Assembly (NCBI GenBank): GCA_934630445.1
Contig: CAKTWY010000008.1
Coordinates: 1 to 28,070 of the forward strand
Length of the DNA stretch: 28,070 nucleotides
Reading direction: 5' to 3'
Source of the DNA: an uncultured Eubacteriales bacterium
GTDB taxonomy: Bacteria; Bacillota; Clostridia; Oscillospirales; Butyricicoccaceae
The notes beneath the pieces were generated by a model that saw only the letters and a program-made list of their open reading frames with translations, was not told where the DNA came from and searched no databases. This document shows, one piece after another, positions 1 to 8,249 of the stretch; position 1 is the first letter of the stretch; each line of letters opens with the position of its first letter. The position numbers and the translations under genes were made by a program.

Positions 1-690
1 ATCAAGGACGGCGCGCTCTACCTGCGTGTGGTGGACTATAAATCGGGGAAGAAGAAGTTCAGCCTGACCGATCTGTGGAACGGCCTGTCCATGCAGATGC
101 TCATCTATCTGTTCACGCTGGAAAAGGCCGGCCTGAAGCGTTACCAGGCGCTGGATGGCGGCGTGCGCGCCGTTCTGCCGGCGGGCGTTTTATACGTGCC
201 GGCGCGCGAAGGGTATGTCGACGCGCTCCCTTCCGATGGAGAGGCGGTCATCGCCCGCCTGCGGGAGCGCGAAACACGCCGTTCGGGCCTTGTGCTGAAC
301 GATTCCAACATCATCTCGGCCATGGAGCACGCGCTGCATCCGGAAGAGGGGAAGAGCGTATCCGGCCGCTACATCCCTGTCAGTTTTGACCGGCAGGGGG
401 AAGTGTCGGCCGCGTCGAGCATGGCCTCGCTCCGGCAGTTCGCGAAGCTGCGCGAGCGCATCGAGCGCCTTGTGCGCGGCATGGCCGAGGAGGTGCTCGC
501 CGGCGGGATGGAGGCGACGCCTTACCGCGCGGGCGACGGCAGATGCCCGTGCGACTGGTGCGACTACAAATATGCCTGCCAGTTTGACGAGAGCGTGCCG
601 CGCGATCAGAAGCGCTGGCTCTACACCATTGCCAGAGAGGAATTTTGGAAGCGGCTGGGTGAAACGGGAGAGGGGGAGGAGCATGTCTGA
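1..690 (+). CDS. addB: ATP-dependent nuclease subunit B AddB, C-terminal part (5' end outside window)
   Basis: AddB is the partner of AddA in the helicase-nuclease that resects double-strand breaks up to a Chi-like site for RecA loading. The frame is open from base 1, so only about the last 229 residues are present. The start of the fragment carries the RecB-family nuclease core VVDYKSGKKKF, followed by the conserved alpha-helical LQMLIYL-type stretch. Near the end is the cysteine motif CDWCDYKYACQFD (codons near 550-590), which supplies the C-terminal ligands of the 4Fe-4S cluster that staples the AddB nuclease domain. The stop overlaps the addA start by 8 bases, indicating translational coupling. 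The identification is firm because the nuclease motif, the Fe-S motif and the addA neighbour all agree. Confidence 0.95.
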   Translation: MKDGALYLRVVDYKSGKKKFSLTDLWNGLSMQMLIYLFTLEKAGLKRYQALDGGVRAVLPAGVLYVPAREGYVDALPSDGEAVIARLRERETRRSGLVLNDSNIISAMEHALHPEEGKSVSGRYIPVSFDRQGEVSAASSMASLRQFAKLRERIERLVRGMAEEVLAGGMEATPYRAGDGRCPCDWCDYKYACQFDESVPRDQKRWLYTIAREEFWKRLGETGEGEEHV

Positions 691-3600
691 GGTGCGCTTT
701 ACAAAAGAACAGACGGACGCCATCACCGCGCGCGGCGGCGCCCTCCTCGTCTCCGCGGCGGCGGGCTCGGGGAAGACGGCGGTCCTTGTCGAGCGGCTGA
801 TGCGGCGCATTACCGACCCTGAGAGCCCCGTGAACATCGACCGCTTTCTCATCGTGACTTATACGAACGCCGCGGCGGCCGAGATGCGCGGGAAAATATC
901 CGCCGCGCTCGCCCAGCGTCTGGCGGAAAACCCGGCCGACAGGAACCTGCGCCGGCAGATGGACCGGCTGGGCCTGACGCAGATCGAGACGGTGCATGCC
1001 TTCTGCATGCGTCTGATCCGCGAGAACGCCGCGCACCTGCCGGAGCTGGGCGCCCAGTTTCGTCTGGCGGACGACACGGAGGCGCGCCTTCTGCTGGAGG
1101 CGGCGCTCGAGGAGGTGCTGGAGGAGAAGTATGAGACCGTTGAAACCGACGCGCCTTTTTCCGCCCTTGTCGACACGCTTGCGGGCGAGCGCGACGACCG
1201 CGCGCTCACGGAGACGATCCTGACCTCCTACGCGCTTTTGCAGAGCCATGCCTATCCGATGCGCTGGCTGAACGCGCGCATGCGCGACTATGTGCCGGGA
1301 ACGCCCGTCGCGGAAACGGCCTGGGGCGCGTATATCCTGGATACGGCGCGCGCCGTGACGGAGAGCGTGCGCGAGCGCCTTTCGCGCGCACTCGCGTCGC
1401 TGCGCGCGCTTCCGGAGCTTGAGCGCGCGTACGGGCCCGCCTTTTCAGATGATCTCGAAAAGATCGAAACGCTCTGTGCAGCCCTTGCGGCGCGGCGCTG
1501 GAATGAGGCGTACGCGGCGCTTCGGGCGTGCCTTTCCTTCGCGCGCCTCGGCCAGGCGCGCGGCTTTGAGGACAAGGCGCTGATGGCGCGCTTCAAAGCC
1601 GTGCGCGACGGCGTGAAGGATGCGCTGAAGACCATGGGAGAGAAGCTTATCTGCGGCGACGAGGAGACGCTTTCGGGCGATATCGCGCGCTCGGAGGGCG
1701 TGGCGCGCGGCCTTACGGATGTGCTTGCGGCACTGGACACGGCGTATGCGGTGAAAAAGCGCGCGCGCAGACTGCTTGATTTTTCCGACCTCGAACATTT
1801 TGCGCTGCAGCTCCTTGTCGACGAGGACAGCGGCGAGGATACCGCTCTTGCGCGCGAATGCGCCGCGCAGTTTGAAGAGATCATGGTCGACGAATATCAG
1901 GACACCAACGAGATCCAGGACCGGATTTTCGGCGCAGTGTCTGGCGGCGGGGCGCGCCTTTTTATGGTCGGCGACGTCAAGCAGAGCATCTACCGCTTCC
2001 GGCTGGCCGACCCGGGCATCTTCCTCAGTAAATACGCGACGTACCGCTACTATGACGCCGCGTGTCCGGGCGGGGCATCCAAGGTGATCCTGTCAAAGAA
2101 CTTCCGCTCGCGCGGGCAGGTGCTCGCCTTTGCAAACCACATTTTTTCGCGCGTCATGACGCGGCAGCTCGGCGACCTTGACTACGGAGAGCGCGAAGCG
2201 CTTTACCCTGGAGCGTCCTACGACGGGGATGCGGCGGCCTACGCGCCGGAGCTGATGCTGTGCGCCTACGACAAGGACGACGAGAGCGGCGAGGGGCGCG
2301 CAGCGTTTGAAGCGCGCATGACGGCCGGGCGCATCCGCGCGCTTCTCGATTCCGGCATGGAGGTGACGGACGCCGACACGGGGCAGCGGCGCCGGGTTGA
2401 GCCGCGCGATATCGTGATCCTCCTGCGCTCCATGGCCGGGCGCGGCGCGCTTTATGAAAATGCTCTTGCGGACGTGGGCGTCGACGCATCTTCCGGCACG
2501 GGCGGCGGCTTTTTTGGCAGCGCGGAGGCTGGGGCGATGCTCTCGCTGCTCGCGGCGGTGGACAATCCGCGCCAGGATGTGATGCTCATCGGCGCGCTGC
2601 GCTCGCCCCACTTCGCCTTTACGGCGGAGGAGCTCGCGCGCGTGCGCGTTCTCGGCGGCGCAGGGGATTTTTATACCGCGCTGACGGCAGCCGCCGGTGC
2701 GGACGATGCGGGCGTCTCGCGCAAGTGCGCGGATTTTCTGGCCCTCCTGTCGGAATTTCGCCGCGCGTCGGCGGATATGAGCGTGTCGCGCCTTCTGTGG
2801 CATATCTATAACCGCACGGGGGCGCTGGGCATATTCGGCGCGATGCGCGGCGGGGCGCGCCGCGCGGCGAACCTCATTGCGCTTTTCGACTGCGCGCGCT
2901 CGTTTGAAACGCTGAGCTTCCGCGGGCTGTTCGCGTTCCTGAAATATCTCGAGCGCAGGCAGGCGGATGGGGCGGACATCGCCCCGGCGAGCGCGGACGG
3001 CACGAAAGGCGTACGCATCATGACCATCCACAAGTCGAAGGGGCTTGAATTCCCGGTGGTGTTCCTGTGCGACTGCGCCAAGCAGTTCAACCGCTCTGAT
3101 CAGATGCGGCCGGTGCAGTTCCACCCCAAGCTCGGCCTGGGGGTGAAGCTGCGCGACGAGCGCCTCAAGATCCGCTATCCGACGTTCATGTATACGGCGA
3201 TCGTGCGAAAAATGCGCGATGAGAGCCTGTCGGAGGAGATGCGCGTTTTGTACGTGGCCCTCACGCGCGCGAAGGAGAAGCTGGTCCTCTCCGTCTGCCC
3301 GCCGAAGCTCGAGCGCGCGGTGGAGCGCTGGCGCATGCTGGCGGCCGACAGCGCGCTCGATCCGCAGGAGCTTTTGAGCGAGCAGTCGGGCGCGGCGTGG
3401 CTGGTGTGCCCCCTTCTGTGCCATCCGGCCATGCAGGCGGTGCTGCCGGATACGGGCCCTGCAGTGGAGGAAGAGGTCTGCGATTTTCCGCTCGATGTGC
3501 GCGTGATGGAGGATATGCCGCAGCAGAACGAAAAAATAGCGCCTGAGACCGGCGCGGCTGCGCGCGTATCGATCCCGGCTGATTTTGAACAGGTGCTCCG

Positions 3601-4267
3601 CTGGCGCTACCCCCATGCGGCGGCGACACAGCTTCCGAGCAAAGCCACGCCTACTGTTGAAGCGGCGCTCGGGCCACAGGCGTACACGCCCGTGCCGGTG
3701 CGGCGGCCGTCGTTTGATATCCGCGCGCGCGGCCTGACAAGCGCCGAGCGCGGCACGGCCCATCACGTGGCGATGCAGTTTGTCGACTACAGAAAGTGCA
3801 CCACGCGCGCCGGCGTGGAGGAGGAGCTGCGCCGCCTGCAGGCACGCGCGATCCTGACAAAGGAGCAGGCGCAGACCGTCGATGCGGCGAAACTCCTCGC
3901 TTTTTTTGAAAGTCCGCTCGGCCGGCGCGTGCTTGCGGCGCAGCGTATCCTGCGCGAATATAAATTCTCCGTCATTGTGCGCGCGGACGAGCTCGAAGCG
4001 CAAACACCATGCCCGGAGGAAACGCGCCTGCTGCAGGGTGTGGTCGACTGCGCCTTTTGGGAAGGGGAACGGCTGTTTATCCTCGACTTCAAGACAGACC
4101 GCGTGCGGGAAGAGGAAGCGCATGCGCGCGCTGCGCGCTACGCGCCGCAGCTTGCCGCCTACGCGCTGGCGCTGGAAAAAGTGACGGGCGTGCGCGCTGC
4201 GGCACGGTATCTTTATTTTATTGAATGCGGGAGGACAGTATCGCTGGATTCCGCATCCGACGCCTGA
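683..4267 (+). CDS. addA: ATP-dependent helicase/nuclease subunit A AddA
   Basis: UvrD-like superfamily 1 helicase fused to a RecB-type nuclease, about 1194 residues, close to the family length of about 1230. Visible motifs in order are Walker A SAAAGSGKT (residues 24-32), Walker B/motif II DEYQDTNE (about 402), motif III GDVKQSIYRFR (about 429), motif V MTIHKSKGLEF (about 779) and motif VI VALTRAKEKL (about 857). The C-terminal nuclease has GTAHH (about 1024) and GVVDCAF...LFILDFKTD (about 1118-1138) with the metal-binding Asp residues. The ATG at 683 was chosen because it follows a strong AGGGGGAGGA ribosome site, overlaps the addB stop and gives the usual FTKEQ N-terminus. The same frame stays open upstream inside addB, but that stretch is not coding. 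Confidence 0.96.
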   Translation: MSEVRFTKEQTDAITARGGALLVSAAAGSGKTAVLVERLMRRITDPESPVNIDRFLIVTYTNAAAAEMRGKISAALAQRLAENPADRNLRRQMDRLGLTQIETVHAFCMRLIRENAAHLPELGAQFRLADDTEARLLLEAALEEVLEEKYETVETDAPFSALVDTLAGERDDRALTETILTSYALLQSHAYPMRWLNARMRDYVPGTPVAETAWGAYILDTARAVTESVRERLSRALASLRALPELERAYGPAFSDDLEKIETLCAALAARRWNEAYAALRACLSFARLGQARGFEDKALMARFKAVRDGVKDALKTMGEKLICGDEETLSGDIARSEGVARGLTDVLAALDTAYAVKKRARRLLDFSDLEHFALQLLVDEDSGEDTALARECAAQFEEIMVDEYQDTNEIQDRIFGAVSGGGARLFMVGDVKQSIYRFRLADPGIFLSKYATYRYYDAACPGGASKVILSKNFRSRGQVLAFANHIFSRVMTRQLGDLDYGEREALYPGASYDGDAAAYAPELMLCAYDKDDESGEGRAAFEARMTAGRIRALLDSGMEVTDADTGQRRRVEPRDIVILLRSMAGRGALYENALADVGVDASSGTGGGFFGSAEAGAMLSLLAAVDNPRQDVMLIGALRSPHFAFTAEELARVRVLGGAGDFYTALTAAAGADDAGVSRKCADFLALLSEFRRASADMSVSRLLWHIYNRTGALGIFGAMRGGARRAANLIALFDCARSFETLSFRGLFAFLKYLERRQADGADIAPASADGTKGVRIMTIHKSKGLEFPVVFLCDCAKQFNRSDQMRPVQFHPKLGLGVKLRDERLKIRYPTFMYTAIVRKMRDESLSEEMRVLYVALTRAKEKLVLSVCPPKLERAVERWRMLAADSALDPQELLSEQSGAAWLVCPLLCHPAMQAVLPDTGPAVEEEVCDFPLDVRVMEDMPQQNEKIAPETGAAARVSIPADFEQVLRWRYPHAAATQLPSKATPTVEAALGPQAYTPVPVRRPSFDIRARGLTSAERGTAHHVAMQFVDYRKCTTRAGVEEELRRLQARAILTKEQAQTVDAAKLLAFFESPLGRRVLAAQRILREYKFSVIVRADELEAQTPCPEETRLLQGVVDCAFWEGERLFILDFKTDRVREEEAHARAARYAPQLAAYALALEKVTGVRAAARYLYFIECGRTVSLDSASDA

Positions 4268-4293
4268 TTTTTGCAGAAAAGAGAAAAAAAGTG

Positions 4294-4322
4294 TTGCAAT
4301 CAAAGACTGGCTGTGGTAGACT
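4294..4322 (+). promoter_or_regulatory. Sigma-A type promoter for rpmE
   Basis: TTGCAA (4294-4299), a 17-base spacer and TAGACT (4317-4322), with an extended -10 TG at 4314-4315. It lies between the addA stop and rpmE, so rpmE is probably transcribed separately from addAB. Confidence 0.6.
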
Positions 4323-4363
4323 ATTTATACGATTGTGAGGAGTTCCGGAAAGAGGTGAGTACA

Positions 4364-4570
4364 GTGAAAGAGGGCATCCATCCGAAATATGCACAGACGA
4401 CGATTCGTTGTGCGTGCGGCGAAGTGATTGAGACCGGCTCCACCAAAAAGGATATCCGTGTTGAAATTTGCTCCAAGTGCCATCCCTTCTTTACGGGCAA
4501 GCAGAAGCTGGTTGATACCGGCGGCCGTGTTGACCGCTTTAAGAAGAAGTTCGGTCTTCAGGACAAGTAA
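4364..4570 (+). CDS. rpmE: 50S ribosomal protein L31, zinc-binding type
   Basis: A 68-residue L31 of the large ribosomal subunit. The sequence MKEGIHPKYAQ, the C-x-C pair (C16, C18), the C-x2-C pair (C36, C39), HPFFTGKQK and the GGRVDRFKKKFG ending are diagnostic. All four zinc ligands are present, so this is the C+ form rather than the zinc-independent paralogue made under zinc starvation. The start is the GTG at 4364, spaced 6-8 bases after AGAGGTGA (4351-4358). Upstream in-frame codons would add residues not found in the family. It has its own promoter and is followed at once by a strong terminator, so it looks monocistronic. Confidence 0.96.
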   Translation: MKEGIHPKYAQTTIRCACGEVIETGSTKKDIRVEICSKCHPFFTGKQKLVDTGGRVDRFKKKFGLQDK

Positions 4571-4585
4571 ATCCATTTCGTTTGC

Positions 4586-4615
4586 AAAAGGCAGCCGTTT
4601 TACGGCTGCCTTTTT
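4586..4615 (+). terminator. Intrinsic terminator of rpmE
   Basis: A perfect 12-bp stem, AAAAGGCAGCCG with CGGCTGCCTTTT, and a TTTTA loop. The 3' arm runs into a T tract and a second T6 run follows at about 4621. The A-rich 5' arm means it could also serve the opposing degV gene. Confidence 0.9.
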
Positions 4616-4642
4616 GGTCGTTTTTTGATCGGAAACAAGCGT

Positions 4643-5497
4643 TTACGATTGCGCAAAAGCGATGATAATACCGCCGTTGTTGGCGTAGGTGGAGGAGAGC
4701 GCTCCGGTGGAGAGCATCACGATTTCCTTCAGGGCGGGGCAATCGTTTAAAAGGTCGTTTCGCAGCGTCTGCGCCCGTTCGGGGCAGTTACAGTTTGAAA
4801 TGACAAGGCGGATGGATTGCCGCGCAGCGGAGCGCGTCATGTCCATCACGGTGGATGTCAGGCGCGAAAGCGCCGGGAGGATACCGCGCACTTTGGCCAG
4901 CATCCTGATCTCGCCGTCGCCGTTGTCGGACATGACCGGACAGATGGAGAGCACTGACGCGATCAGGCCGGAGACCAGGCTGAGACGGCCGTTTTTGCGC
5001 AGGATGCTGAGATCCTCCAGAACAAACAGCGTGTGCGTCTGAGCGATATGTACATTGGCATGATGTACGATTGTTTCGAACGGCAGCCCCTGCGCGATCT
5101 GATCCTGAAGGAACAGCAGCAGCTCCGCCTCCCCCGCCGAAGCGCTTTTGGAGTCGAATACATGGATCTGTCGCTCGGGTAATTCCTCAAGCACGATCTG
5201 TCTGGCGACGCAGGCGGCATGATACGATCCGCTGAGCTTTGCGGAAAGCGTGACGACGAAACACATGTCGTGCTGCCGCATGCATTCAGCATATGCGCTG
5301 ACACTGGGGCAGGAGGAGCGCACTGCGCGCTGGGCGTGCGCGATGTCCGCCAGCAGCGCGGGAATATCGACGCTTCCGTCGTCGGTGTATTCGGTGTGAT
5401 CGCCCACGCGGATCTTGAGAGGGACCGATTGGATATCTGCTGTTTGTTGGGGAAGATCGCAGCAGCTATCTGCAATCAGGCCGATTTTTTCTGTCAT
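4643..5497 (-). CDS. DegV family fatty-acid-binding protein (first of two)
   Basis: About 284 residues with the two-lobe DegV fold. The N-terminal IADSCCDLP matches the family DSxxDLP lipid-pocket motif, and SAKLSGSYHAA (near residue 90) matches the conserved LSGTYQSA loop. Members of the family (FakB and relatives) bind a single fatty acid, and some hand it to the kinase FakA. No fakA is present in this window, so partnership with one is only an inference. The ATG is preceded by AAGGAGA (complement of 5506-5512) at 8-base spacing. It runs convergently with rpmE. It is clearly diverged from the second DegV at 20270, so the pair is not a recent duplication. Confidence 0.9.
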   Translation of the reverse strand: MTEKIGLIADSCCDLPQQTADIQSVPLKIRVGDHTEYTDDGSVDIPALLADIAHAQRAVRSSCPSVSAYAECMRQHDMCFVVTLSAKLSGSYHAACVARQIVLEELPERQIHVFDSKSASAGEAELLLFLQDQIAQGLPFETIVHHANVHIAQTHTLFVLEDLSILRKNGRLSLVSGLIASVLSICPVMSDNGDGEIRMLAKVRGILPALSRLTSTVMDMTRSAARQSIRLVISNCNCPERAQTLRNDLLNDCPALKEIVMLSTGALSSTYANNGGIIIAFAQS

Positions 5498-5549
5498 GAT
5501 ACTGTCTCCTTGGTCATGCGTGCTGTAAACGCATTAATCGAATGATTCT

Positions 5550-5581
5550 ATTATAACAGATATAGCAGAAAAAGGGGGGGA
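5550..5581 (-). promoter_or_regulatory. Putative degV promoter with a homopolymeric tract at -35
   Basis: On the minus strand there is a perfect TATAAT (complement of 5550-5555) about 50 bases before the degV start. Where a -35 box would lie (5573-5578) there is a run of eight C (G on the plus strand, 5574-5581), and no TTGACA-like box is seen. The -10 call is reasonable; the -35 is not recognisable. Confidence 0.4.
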
Positions 5582-5651
5582 AAGTAGGTTTGTTAAATGT
5601 ATTGTTACATATTCCCGAAGCAGGTCGCTTTATCATCGGCAAACTGCAAAA

Positions 5652-5978
5652 TTACTTTTTATATTTTTTCTTAATCACCAACGAATAAACTGCTATGAGA
5701 ACTATGCTTTCCATCACAACGCCTGCACTCGAAAGCAAAATCCAATTGAAATTCTGCCCTGCAAGCAAAGGAAGTCCGAGCAGGATAAATACAATGCCAT
5801 AGGCGCCATATAGTTTGGACATCGCATGATTATACTTTTTTATATCCGTCACCTCAAACATTTTCGCCTTTCCCCAAAAGGCGATTGCTTTTTTTGAAAA
5901 CCATATGTATACAGCCAGACATATAAAAAACACGCCTCCAATGCACCATAAGATAAAACCGACTGCATTTCCTTCCAT
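5652..5978 (-). CDS. Small integral membrane protein, A+T-rich, DUF3784-like
   Basis: A predicted 108-residue protein with three hydrophobic segments: the N-terminal VGFILWCIGGVFFICLAVYIW, a central YGIVFILLGLPLLAG and a C-terminal VVMESIVLIAVYSLVI. A cytoplasmic-type loop FWGKAKMFEVTDIKKYNHAMSKL lies between the first two, and the tail is lysine-rich. This layout resembles small clostridial DUF3784-type proteins; the family assignment is from memory of the pattern and not certain. The ATG at 5978 fits GAGGAGA (complement of 5987-5993) at about 8 bases; the in-frame TTG six bases upstream is too close to that site. Base composition is much richer in A+T than all neighbours, suggesting a separate origin. 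Function unknown. Confidence 0.7.
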   Translation of the reverse strand: MEGNAVGFILWCIGGVFFICLAVYIWFSKKAIAFWGKAKMFEVTDIKKYNHAMSKLYGAYGIVFILLGLPLLAGQNFNWILLSSAGVVMESIVLIAVYSLVIKKKYKK

Positions 5979-6010
5979 AGCCAATATCTCCTCAAATTGA
6001 AATTGATTTC

Positions 6011-6039
6011 ATTCTATGCTGATTTTTCGAAGCCGTCAA
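6011..6039 (-). promoter_or_regulatory. Sigma-A type promoter for the small membrane protein
   Basis: On the minus strand, TTGACG (complement of 6034-6039), a 17-base spacer and TAGAAT (complement of 6011-6016), about 30 bases upstream of the ATG. Good match and position. Confidence 0.65.
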
Positions 6040-6071
6040 CCATAAAAGGGAGCGTATCATGTTGACTGCCC

Positions 6072-6169
6072 TGCAAGAAAAAACTTCGATTTCATCCGCG
6101 CGCGTTTCACCCTTACAGACAACCGGCGCGCATGCGCATAAAAATAGCCGCAGCCTATTTTTTATTGCA
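6072..6169. repeat. MITE-like intergenic repeat, copy 1
   Basis: A 98-bp non-coding element bounded by near-perfect 12-bp terminal inverted repeats: TGCAAGAAAAAA at 6072-6083 and TTTTTTATTGCA at 6158-6169, one mismatch. The interior holds GATTTCATCCGCGCGC, a G+C-rich block with the palindromic GCGCATGCGC, and a 7-bp stem AAAATAG/CTATTTT just before the right end. Closely similar sequence recurs at 22304-22466. No target-site duplication is obvious. It occupies most of the 335-bp gap between the small membrane protein and yitT. The rest of that gap holds the two divergent promoters and nothing else I can recognise. Confidence 0.7.
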
Positions 6170-6234
6170 TCGATCATAACATGCAAGGGGCGTATCCGTG
6201 ATTCTTCCGGTCGGCACGGCTGCAACGCGCCTCG

Positions 6235-6263
6235 TTGTATTTTGTCTGAAAAAAGGTTATGAT
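6235..6263 (+). promoter_or_regulatory. Sigma-A type promoter for yitT
   Basis: TTGTAT (6235-6240), a 17-base spacer and TATGAT (6258-6263), about 50 bases before the yitT start. Confidence 0.65.
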
Positions 6264-6313
6264 ACATTCGAAGAACAACAGGCCGTTTCAGGCCTTGAAA
6301 AGGAGCGTTTTGA

Positions 6314-7177
6314 TTGAAGCGGGAACAGATGAAGGAAAGCGTGCTGCGCTATCTATTTATGGCGGTTGGCTGTTTTTTCTACGCGATGAGCCTCGATCTG
6401 TTTTTGATTCCAAACAGCAGTGTCGGCGGCGGCGTGACGGGTGCGGCGACGCTCCTCAACATTTTGTTTGGGTTTGGCGTTGGCCTTTTGACAATGGCGC
6501 TGAACCTGCCGATCCTGCTTGCGGGGCTTAAAACGGAGGGGTTGGCGTTTATCATACGCTGTCTTGTGACAAACACGCTTTTGAGCGTTATGATCGACGT
6601 GTTTTCCTTTCTTCCGGCGATAACGGAGAACCCCATTCTCGCCTCTGTCTACGGCGGCGTGTGCCAGGGGGTGGCGATCGGCATTTTTTATCGCACGCGT
6701 ATGTCAAGCGGCGGAACAGAGCTTTTGGGGCGCATATTGCTCAGCCGTTTTCCAGGCCTTTCAATCGGTACGATGATCGCCATACTGGATGGAATCGTTG
6801 TCGTAACGGGCGCAGTCGTGCTGAAAACGCCGGAGAACGTGCTGTACGCGCTGATCGTGATCTTTATTTCTGCACGCCTGAGCGACACGATCGTCACGGG
6901 TCTGAACCGCGCGAAGATGTGCTATATCATTACCGACCATCCGGAGGAGGTGAGCCGGGTGCTTTTGGCGCACAGTCCGCGCGGCGTGACAAATGTGTCC
7001 GGCACCGGCATGTATACGCACACCCCGCGCGGCGTGCTGATGACGGTCGTAAAGCGGCATCAGCTCGTCGAGCTCAAGCGCCTGGTCCAGTCTGCGGATG
7101 CGCTGGCATTCGTCATTGTCAGCGAGACCACAGAGGTGCTGGGCAAAGGCTTTCAGGAAATGGGCCCGCAGAAATAG
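6314..7177 (+). CDS. YitT family membrane protein with C-terminal DUF2179 domain
   Basis: A 287-residue protein with about five transmembrane helices in the first 190 residues, including FLIPNSSVGGGVTGAATLLN, which is typical of the YitT repeat, and the YRTRMSSGGTELLGRIL block. A soluble DUF2179 domain follows (YIITDHPEEVSRVLL...RGVTNVSGTGMYTHTPRGVLMTVVKRHQ). The transported substrate of the family is not established. The start is the TTG at 6314, 8 bases after AGGAG (6301-6305); the first ATG, five codons later, is too far from that site. It stands alone, with its own promoter and hairpins at its end. Confidence 0.9.
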   Translation: MKREQMKESVLRYLFMAVGCFFYAMSLDLFLIPNSSVGGGVTGAATLLNILFGFGVGLLTMALNLPILLAGLKTEGLAFIIRCLVTNTLLSVMIDVFSFLPAITENPILASVYGGVCQGVAIGIFYRTRMSSGGTELLGRILLSRFPGLSIGTMIAILDGIVVVTGAVVLKTPENVLYALIVIFISARLSDTIVTGLNRAKMCYIITDHPEEVSRVLLAHSPRGVTNVSGTGMYTHTPRGVLMTVVKRHQLVELKRLVQSADALAFVIVSETTEVLGKGFQEMGPQK

Positions 7178-7179
7178 GT

Positions 7180-7215
7180 CCAGCGGCTGCCGGCGAAGTT
7201 GCCGACAGCCGCTGG
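7180..7215. other. Hairpin immediately after yitT
   Basis: CCAGCGGCTG (7180-7189) pairs with CAGCCGCTGG (7206-7215), and inside it CGGC pairs with GCCG. It begins three bases after the yitT stop. There is no T tract, so it is better read as an mRNA 3'-end stabiliser or partial terminator than as a full intrinsic terminator. Confidence 0.55.
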
Positions 7216-7241
7216 AATGTGAGAAATGTGAGAAAATCGTC

Positions 7242-7278
7242 AGAAAGCCCGTTCAGGAAAGGACTGAACGGGCTTTCT
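7242..7278. terminator. Bidirectional hairpin terminator between convergent yitT and glycosyltransferase genes
   Basis: A perfect 15-bp stem, AGAAAGCCCGTTCAG with CTGAACGGGCTTTCT, and a 7-base loop. A short T-rich arm ends each side, but there is no long U tract beyond the stem. The position between convergent genes supports a shared terminator. Confidence 0.7.
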
Positions 7279-7327
7279 GCAGTATGATATCGTATCGTTT
7301 CAACACTTTGCAGACTGCTTGGGCGGG

Positions 7328-8131
7328 TCATTTGTGCTCGGCTGCCGATACAAGGTATTTATAGATCTGCGGCTTGAACTGCTCGTACAGGCCGATATCG
7401 GTATAGAGCTTCTTATAATACGGAAAAAGACTTGCCTTGGTGCGCAGCATGTTCACAATGTTCAGCTGCGTGGCGGTGATGCTCCCTTCGTTGCGTCGAT
7501 AGTAGTAGATCGGCGTGGTGAGCGAGCAGAAGCGCTGCGCGTAGCGGATATATTCCAGGTTGAAGAGAAAATCCTCGCTCCAGGCAAATTCTTCATTGCA
7601 GCGGATCGCATGGCGCTCAATCAGATCGCGGCGATAGAGCTTGTTCCACATCACGCCGTAATAAAAGCTTGCGGGCTCGGCCAGAAGCTGACGGGCGAGG
7701 TCGCGCTGCGAGAGTACGCCCGGCCGGTCAAGAAAGCCGTGCACCGTCACCTTGTCGCCGTCGACCCTGCAGTAGTGCGCGATGACGAGGTCGCAGGCAG
7801 TCTCCTCCGCGCGCTCGACAAGCAGACGCGTTGCGTTCGGATCGAGCCAGTCGTCGCTGTCGGCGAACTGCAAATACTTGCCGTGGGCGGCGCCGATGGC
7901 GAGGTTGCGCGTGGCAGAAACGCCGCTGTTCGGTTTTTTCAGCACCGTGATGCGCCGGTCCGTGCGCGCGTACATGTCGCAGATGGGGAGGCTCACATCA
8001 TCACTGCCGTCGTCGACGAGGAGGATCTCGAGGTTTTCATACCGCTGGCGCAGGATGCTGCGGATGCAGTGGGCGAGATGGGGGGCGGCGTTGTATACCG
8101 GAACGACGATGCTGACAAGGGGTTCGTTCAT
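7328..8131 (-). CDS. Family 2 glycosyltransferase
   Basis: A 267-residue GT-A fold enzyme that transfers a sugar from a nucleotide-sugar donor, probably in cell-surface polysaccharide synthesis. The N-terminus VSIVVPVYNAAPHLAHCIRSIL, the nucleotide-binding LVDDGSDD (residues 39-45), NSGVSATRN and the metal-binding FADSDDWLDP (about 89-98) are standard GT2 motifs. The C-terminal YYYRRNEGSIT block is common in lipooligosaccharide-type GT2 enzymes. The ATG at 8131 directly precedes the conserved fold; the frame is open 20 codons further but without family sequence. The ribosome site is weak (AAGGA about 11 bases away). No other envelope genes adjoin it, so the acceptor is unknown. Confidence 0.9.
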   Translation of the reverse strand: MNEPLVSIVVPVYNAAPHLAHCIRSILRQRYENLEILLVDDGSDDVSLPICDMYARTDRRITVLKKPNSGVSATRNLAIGAAHGKYLQFADSDDWLDPNATRLLVERAEETACDLVIAHYCRVDGDKVTVHGFLDRPGVLSQRDLARQLLAEPASFYYGVMWNKLYRRDLIERHAIRCNEEFAWSEDFLFNLEYIRYAQRFCSLTTPIYYYRRNEGSITATQLNIVNMLRTKASLFPYYKKLYTDIGLYEQFKPQIYKYLVSAAEHK

Positions 8132-8214
8132 ATCAGAGGGTTCTTCCTTTCCGTCAAAGCGTGTGGAATGGGATGGCTGAACGATACACATGCATGTTGT
8201 ATTGTTCTGGATTT

Positions 8215-8243
8215 ATCATACCCGAAAAAACGGATCTTCGCAA
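8215..8243 (-). promoter_or_regulatory. Sigma-A type promoter for the glycosyltransferase
   Basis: On the minus strand, TTGCGA (complement of 8238-8243), a 17-base spacer and TATGAT (complement of 8215-8220). It lies just downstream of the hairpin that ends the preceding gene, so the glycosyltransferase is probably a separate unit. Confidence 0.65.
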
Positions 8244-8249
8244 GCGGAA

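Noticed and set aside
386..682. Possible 99-residue N-terminal extension of AddA
   Set aside because: This stretch is the addB coding end in another frame. The strong ribosome site and the family N-terminus place the addA start at 683.
2093..4303. Long open frame on the minus strand opposite addA
   Set aside because: G+C-rich third positions of addA create stop-free antisense frames; the translation is rich in Arg/His/Ala with no domain, while addA has all helicase motifs.
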